Of a stretch of DNA of 64,000 bases, positions 60,665-64,000 are shown piece after piece (the stretch's first letter is position 1; each line of letters starts with the position of its first letter). Origin of the DNA: an uncultured Lachnospiraceae bacterium. Its GTDB lineage: Bacteria; Bacillota; Clostridia; Lachnospirales; Lachnospiraceae. The translations under genes and the position numbers were made by a program. Location of the stretch: contig CANSTU010000001.1 in the NCBI GenBank assembly GCA_947650005.1, positions 62,001 through 126,000 on the forward strand. The letters are read 5' to 3'. The notes below the pieces were generated by a model that had not been told where the DNA came from, made no database searches, and saw only the letters and a program-made list of their open reading frames with translations.

Positions 60665-62395
60665 CTACAACCTCAGTCCCCGATACCGGTTTAGGCATCC
60701 AAAGATCTCCTGCCGCCGCGGCATGGCCAGATCCGTGGGCAGATAGGAAGAGGAGGATAAACCGGCCAGGCCCTTCTTTTCCATCAAGGCGCATATGGAA
60801 TCCACCAGTTCCCGCATGGTTTGGCGTCCGTTTAGCAGGTTCTTTTCCGCCAGCGCTAGAATGAAGGAAAGGGCCGTTGACTGTTCGGAATCCGTCAGCT
60901 GCTCCAGATAGCGCAGGTCAATATCCTCCCGTCCCAGCTGGATGGAATCCTTCCCGTGCACCTTTGTTTTCAAGCGGTCGTCCTTACGCAAGGCGGCGTT
61001 GAAAGCAGGCCGCCTGTCAAAGGAGGGCAGAGCAGGCGCGGACAGGCCCGCCCCAGCTTCCTGACCTGCGTAACCCCCGGACTGCGCCGCGTAGTCCGCC
61101 GCCTCTTTTTTGGCAAACGCCGTAATATCCCTAGGCACATAGCGATCCATCTGAATAATGGCATCCGCGATATAGAAATAAGAGCCGGAGCTCCCGGCCA
61201 CCAGAATAGAGGAAATGCCGCATTTCTCGTACAGGAAACGCGCCCGTTCTATAAAGGGCGTAATGGGTTCCTCTTCTCGGCATACCACCCGCTGCATCAG
61301 TTCATCCCGAATCATGAAATTGGTGGCGCAGGTATCCTCGTCAATCAGGAAAGCCGATGTGCCGCTTTCCATCCCCTCTATCACATTTGCCGCCTGGGAA
61401 GTACTTCCGCTGGCATCCTCGGAATAAAAGGCCTTCGTATCCCTTCCATTGGGAAGGTTGTTGATGAACATGGAAATATCCGTCTTTTTAATGCTACGCC
61501 CGTCCTCCGCCCGGATTTTCAGGGCATCTTCCCTGGTAATCACATATTCTCTGCCGTCGCCGGCGATATGATTATATACGCCCAACTCCAACGCTTCCAG
61601 CAGCGTGGATTTTCCGTGGTAGCCGCCGCCCACGATGAGGGTGATTCCCTTTCGGATCCCCATCCCCTTGATTTCGCCCCGGTGCGGCAGCGTCATAGTC
61701 ACTTCCATGGAGGCAGGGGAAGTAAACGGAATGCCGTCCTTCATGGGCCGGTCTGATACCCCGGACTGCCTGGGCAGGACGGAGCCATTGGCCACAAAGG
61801 CGCACAGCCCTTCTTCATCGAGCCGCGTACGGATGAAATGCTGATCCTCCGCCAAATGGATTACTGCCTGCACCTTGGCCGCAGGCAGTTTTTTATAGAA
61901 AAAGACGGACTGTACGCATGCGGGCAGAAAATCGAACAAAATGCGCTCCAGCTGTCCCGCGTTGATGGTTCTTCCATTGGCCGGAAAGCCTGCGGCCAGA
62001 CGGATATGAAGACCGCCGTCCGCTGGATTCAAGGTCACCGCAGAACGCTCCAGGATTTCCTGCCCACACCGGCTCACGGAAATCAGACCGCTCTTTCCGG
62101 ATCCCTTTGCCTTAAAGGTATATTTCTCGATTTCCTGATAAAAAAGACGATTCAGATAATCCTGCAGAGCAATGCGGCAATGCTTTTCCTGATAATATTT
62201 CAGCGGAAAAGCCGCCTTTGCCCCGCCGATGAGAATACTGAGACGGGAAGGGGAAGCGAAGGGATCTCCCTGTACATGATCGATTCCCAGCACATAGGTT
62301 CCGAAGGAATATGCCCCCTTCAGATCTTTATAGGCAGGATAGCTTTTACGGTCGATTGCATGGAGCATGCGACGAAGTTCTTCCGCTGTTTTCAT
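60665..62395 (-). CDS. ABC-class ATPase of the COG3044 family
   Basis: 576 residues. I recognise the predicted ABC-class ATPase family by YKDLKGAYSFGTYVLGIDHVQGDPFASPSRLSI near the N-terminus, Walker A GGGYHGKSTLLEAL, VYNHIAGDGREYVIT, FINNLPNGRDTKAF, SGSTSQAANVIEGME (signature-like) and FLIDEDTCATNFMIRDELMQ (Walker B). It has no membrane domain, and its cellular role is not established. A Gly/Ala-rich stretch (AAQSGGYAGQEAGAGLSAPA) interrupts the C-terminal part. It lies upstream of the polysaccharide operon, separated by a promoter, and is probably unrelated to it. Confidence 0.85.
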   Translation of the reverse strand: MKTAEELRRMLHAIDRKSYPAYKDLKGAYSFGTYVLGIDHVQGDPFASPSRLSILIGGAKAAFPLKYYQEKHCRIALQDYLNRLFYQEIEKYTFKAKGSGKSGLISVSRCGQEILERSAVTLNPADGGLHIRLAAGFPANGRTINAGQLERILFDFLPACVQSVFFYKKLPAAKVQAVIHLAEDQHFIRTRLDEEGLCAFVANGSVLPRQSGVSDRPMKDGIPFTSPASMEVTMTLPHRGEIKGMGIRKGITLIVGGGYHGKSTLLEALELGVYNHIAGDGREYVITREDALKIRAEDGRSIKKTDISMFINNLPNGRDTKAFYSEDASGSTSQAANVIEGMESGTSAFLIDEDTCATNFMIRDELMQRVVCREEEPITPFIERARFLYEKCGISSILVAGSSGSYFYIADAIIQMDRYVPRDITAFAKKEAADYAAQSGGYAGQEAGAGLSAPALPSFDRRPAFNAALRKDDRLKTKVHGKDSIQLGREDIDLRYLEQLTDSEQSTALSFILALAEKNLLNGRQTMRELVDSICALMEKKGLAGLSSSSYLPTDLAMPRRQEIFGCLNRYRGLRL

Positions 62396-62443
62396 TCCGG
62401 TTTCAATCCTTTCTCTTCAAAATAAATGCCATCCCCGCAATCA

Positions 62444-63508
62444 TCAGCCCGTGATATTCAGCGCATGCATACAGGCGTCCGCTCCCCTGGCGCAGACCAC
62501 GGTCAGCCGCTTTCCCGCCACAAACACCTTACAATTGCTGATGCTCCTCACCGCATCCAGCTTCAGCTGCATTTCCCCCTGCGGCGTATCCAGATACAAC
62601 ACATCCTCCGTCGACTTGCTGCTCACAGTCCCGCTCACAGTAGCCGGAGAGGAGGTATCAATATTCACCGCCCCCGCAGTTCCTTTGATTCCAATCACAC
62701 AAGCCGCATGCATATAAGCATCCGATCCCCGGTAGATGGACACCGTCAGGATGCTTCCCGGTGTCAATACCATCCCATTCCTCGTATCCGAATTGCTGTC
62801 TATCACGATCTGCATTTCTCCGCTGTCCGTGGATAAGTACAGCATATTTTCCCTGGTATTTTTCGTCACCTTTCCGACCACCGCTACCGTAGCCAGTTTC
62901 TGATAGGACAGATCCGCGGGCGCAGGCGTAAGCCCTGTGCTGGTCGTCGGAACCGCTCCGCCGCCGTCCGAAATGCTCACCGCATGCATCATCGCGTCGG
63001 ATCCCCTGGCGCAGACGATCTGATAGGTCCTTCCCGCCACAAGGACGGAACAATTCTTCATGCTCGTATTGCTGTCCAGCTTAATCTGCATCTGCCCCTG
63101 CGCCGTATCAAAGTACAGGACGTCCCCGGTCGTTTTCTTATTGATGGTTCCCGTCACCGTAGCCGTAGATGATGTATCCACCGTCACAGCAGACGTTGGC
63201 GCTTCACTGGTAATCTTGACCGCATGCAGATACCCGTCCGTCCCTCCGGACACAGAAACGCTGATCTTCTTATCAGCAAGCAGTATCTTACATTCGCTGG
63301 CATCCGTATTATTGTCCAGCTTAATCTGCATCGTTCCTTCCTTTGTAGAAAGGAAGAGCACATCGGCGGTGGTTTCCTTCAACACAGTCCCATGTACCGT
63401 CGCAATCACCTCTGCAGCCTGTATGCCCATTCGGTTCACCGGCAGCATGGTAATTCCCAATACAAAACCAAGCGCCACACAAATTTTCCTAATTCCGTCT
63501 TTTCCCAT
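62444..63508 (-). CDS. Secreted protein of four tandem ~75-residue repeats
   Basis: 354 residues from MGKDGIRKICVAL; the 27 track codons before it translate a leader module. Signal peptide with probable cleavage near IQAAEV. Four repeats follow, each built as GTV..KTT.DVLYLDT..G.MQIKLD.N....CKVL.AGK...V..RGSDAYMHAV.I; repeat 3 is the most divergent and follows a short Thr/Pro linker (VPTTSTGLTPAPADL). No known domain name comes to mind. The pattern suggests a small beta-barrel (OB-like) unit, perhaps binding a ligand or wall polymer. No sortase or anchor signal, so it is likely free or bound non-covalently. Confidence 0.7.
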   Translation of the reverse strand: MGKDGIRKICVALGFVLGITMLPVNRMGIQAAEVIATVHGTVLKETTADVLFLSTKEGTMQIKLDNNTDASECKILLADKKISVSVSGGTDGYLHAVKITSEAPTSAVTVDTSSTATVTGTINKKTTGDVLYFDTAQGQMQIKLDSNTSMKNCSVLVAGRTYQIVCARGSDAMMHAVSISDGGGAVPTTSTGLTPAPADLSYQKLATVAVVGKVTKNTRENMLYLSTDSGEMQIVIDSNSDTRNGMVLTPGSILTVSIYRGSDAYMHAACVIGIKGTAGAVNIDTSSPATVSGTVSSKSTEDVLYLDTPQGEMQLKLDAVRSISNCKVFVAGKRLTVVCARGADACMHALNITG

Positions 63509-63579
63509 ATCAACCTTCCTGCCCGCTTCTTGAGGCGTAAATCCGCGGCTATAAACGGCCTGACGGCCGGTTTGAAGCC
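63509..63579 (-). promoter_or_regulatory. Family E leader module before the repeat protein
   Basis: Minus strand: long GGCTTCAAAC...GTTTATAGCC hairpin with an inner CGGCC-GTCA-GGCCG stem, linker GCGGATTTACG, weak second hairpin (CCTCAAGAAGCGGG), then GCAGGAAGGTTGAT and ATG. Confidence 0.65.
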
Positions 63580-63673
63580 TGTACAACATGTTTCCTCTAT
63601 GCGAATGGCCTTTCTTTGCAACTCGATGACTATCTACCTAATAATCCCCAAAGTAGCATTTTAGTACAGCCCT

Positions 63674-63702
63674 ATCATACAATATTTGTACTTGTAACGC
63701 AA
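63674..63702 (-). promoter_or_regulatory. Predicted sigma-A promoter for the repeat protein and perhaps the ATPase
   Basis: Minus-strand -35 TTGCGT, 17-nt spacer, -10 TATGAT, about 165 nt upstream of the repeat-protein start. The ATPase begins 48 nt after the repeat-protein gene, so both may share it. Confidence 0.6.
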
Positions 63703-64000
63703 TACCCAGGGATTGGATTCCCCATCCGCAAGCCGCCTCTCCTGCTTCCGGCTTTCCATCATTTGCGCCCTCCTACTCCCCTTGAATGCCGCTCTCCCAG
63801 CCTAGATCATAAAATCTTAATCTTTCCGTAAGGAATTCGCAAGCTTTTCGGTGTAAATAACACAGTACGCCATCTTCTTTTTCTGATACAATATCTATAA
63901 AAGTGCAGCCCCGTCCCTGAGAAGCGCATCCTACATCCCTGGAGCGCCAAACAGCCGGGAAGCATAATCAATCCTGCGGCCCTGTAGGCATAAAACTTAG
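63703..64000. other. Right-edge region with no recognisable gene
   Basis: Short frames only. One minus-strand frame (SEKEDGVLCYLHRKACEFLTERLRFYDLGWE) is open for about 60 codons to a stop at about 63780 but has no start signal or family resemblance. It could be the end of a gene beyond the window or chance. Confidence 0.3.

Overview
The window looks like a chromosomal segment of a Clostridia bacterium, most likely a gut-type Lachnospiraceae member. This rests on strong GGAGG-type ribosome-binding sites, ATG/GTG/TTG starts, sigma-A-like promoters, and lineage-typical families (DUF6056 and DUF6020 membrane proteins, DUF5672, the COG3044 ABC-class ATPase, GT-D/SP_1767 glycosyltransferases). No rRNA, tRNA or CRISPR array was seen. 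Assignments come from reading motifs; no database search was run.

Layout. (1) 0.2-3 kb: an Xre-type regulator on the minus strand, divergent from a small plus-strand operon of a hydrophobic DUF697-like protein, an unknown small protein and a frameshifted paralogue of the first, closed by a terminator. (2) 3-4.2 kb: a gene graveyard with a collapsed GT-D glycosyltransferase remnant and an ISAs1-type transposase remnant. (3) 4.2-27.8 kb: a long minus-strand surface-polysaccharide operon read from a promoter near 27.93 kb: Wzx flippase, a GT26-GT4 fusion, GT4, a YfhO-like membrane protein, a Wzy-like polymerase, GtrII-like glucosyltransferase, acyltransferase, DUF6020, a GT-C enzyme, radical SAM-SPASM, GT-D, GT4, a fucosyltransferase-like enzyme, a PglK-like ABC exporter, GT4 and GT2. 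(4) 28.1-31.1 kb: a two-gene plus-strand island (SGNH lipoprotein, DUF6056), followed by a terminator and a roughly 270-bp near-palindrome. (5) 31.4-60.6 kb: a second long minus-strand polysaccharide operon, with a promoter near 60.58 kb. It holds many GT2/GT4 enzymes, GT11 and GT11-like fucosyltransferases, GT17, DUF5672, a second Wzy, a second PglK-like ABC exporter, two AsnB amidotransferases, a NodB-like deacetylase, an SGNH protein, a pyruvyl transferase, a GH88/105-like hydrolase and O-acetyltransferases. (6) 60.7-63.7 kb: an ABC-class ATPase and a secreted protein of four tandem repeats.

Together the genes describe assembly of one or two elaborate, heavily decorated glycans: fucosylated, pyruvylated, acetylated, probably carrying amidated uronic acids, with lipid-linked intermediates moved by Wzx or PglK-like ABC proteins and polymerised by Wzy. 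Much is duplicated across the two operons (Wzy, ABC exporter, acyltransferase, DUF6056, GT11-type), so the region looks like two merged, reshuffled loci. No priming phosphoglycosyltransferase is visible.

The most unusual signal is not a protein. About twenty intergenic leader modules recur from one end of the window to the other. Each has the plan: AT-rich hairpin, short linker often containing GATTT, GC-rich hairpin, then a Shine-Dalgarno sequence just before a start codon. They fall into a few sequence families (here called A, B, C, E), occur on both strands, sit in front of genes of unrelated function and are sometimes tandem. They look like dispersed translation-initiation cassettes.
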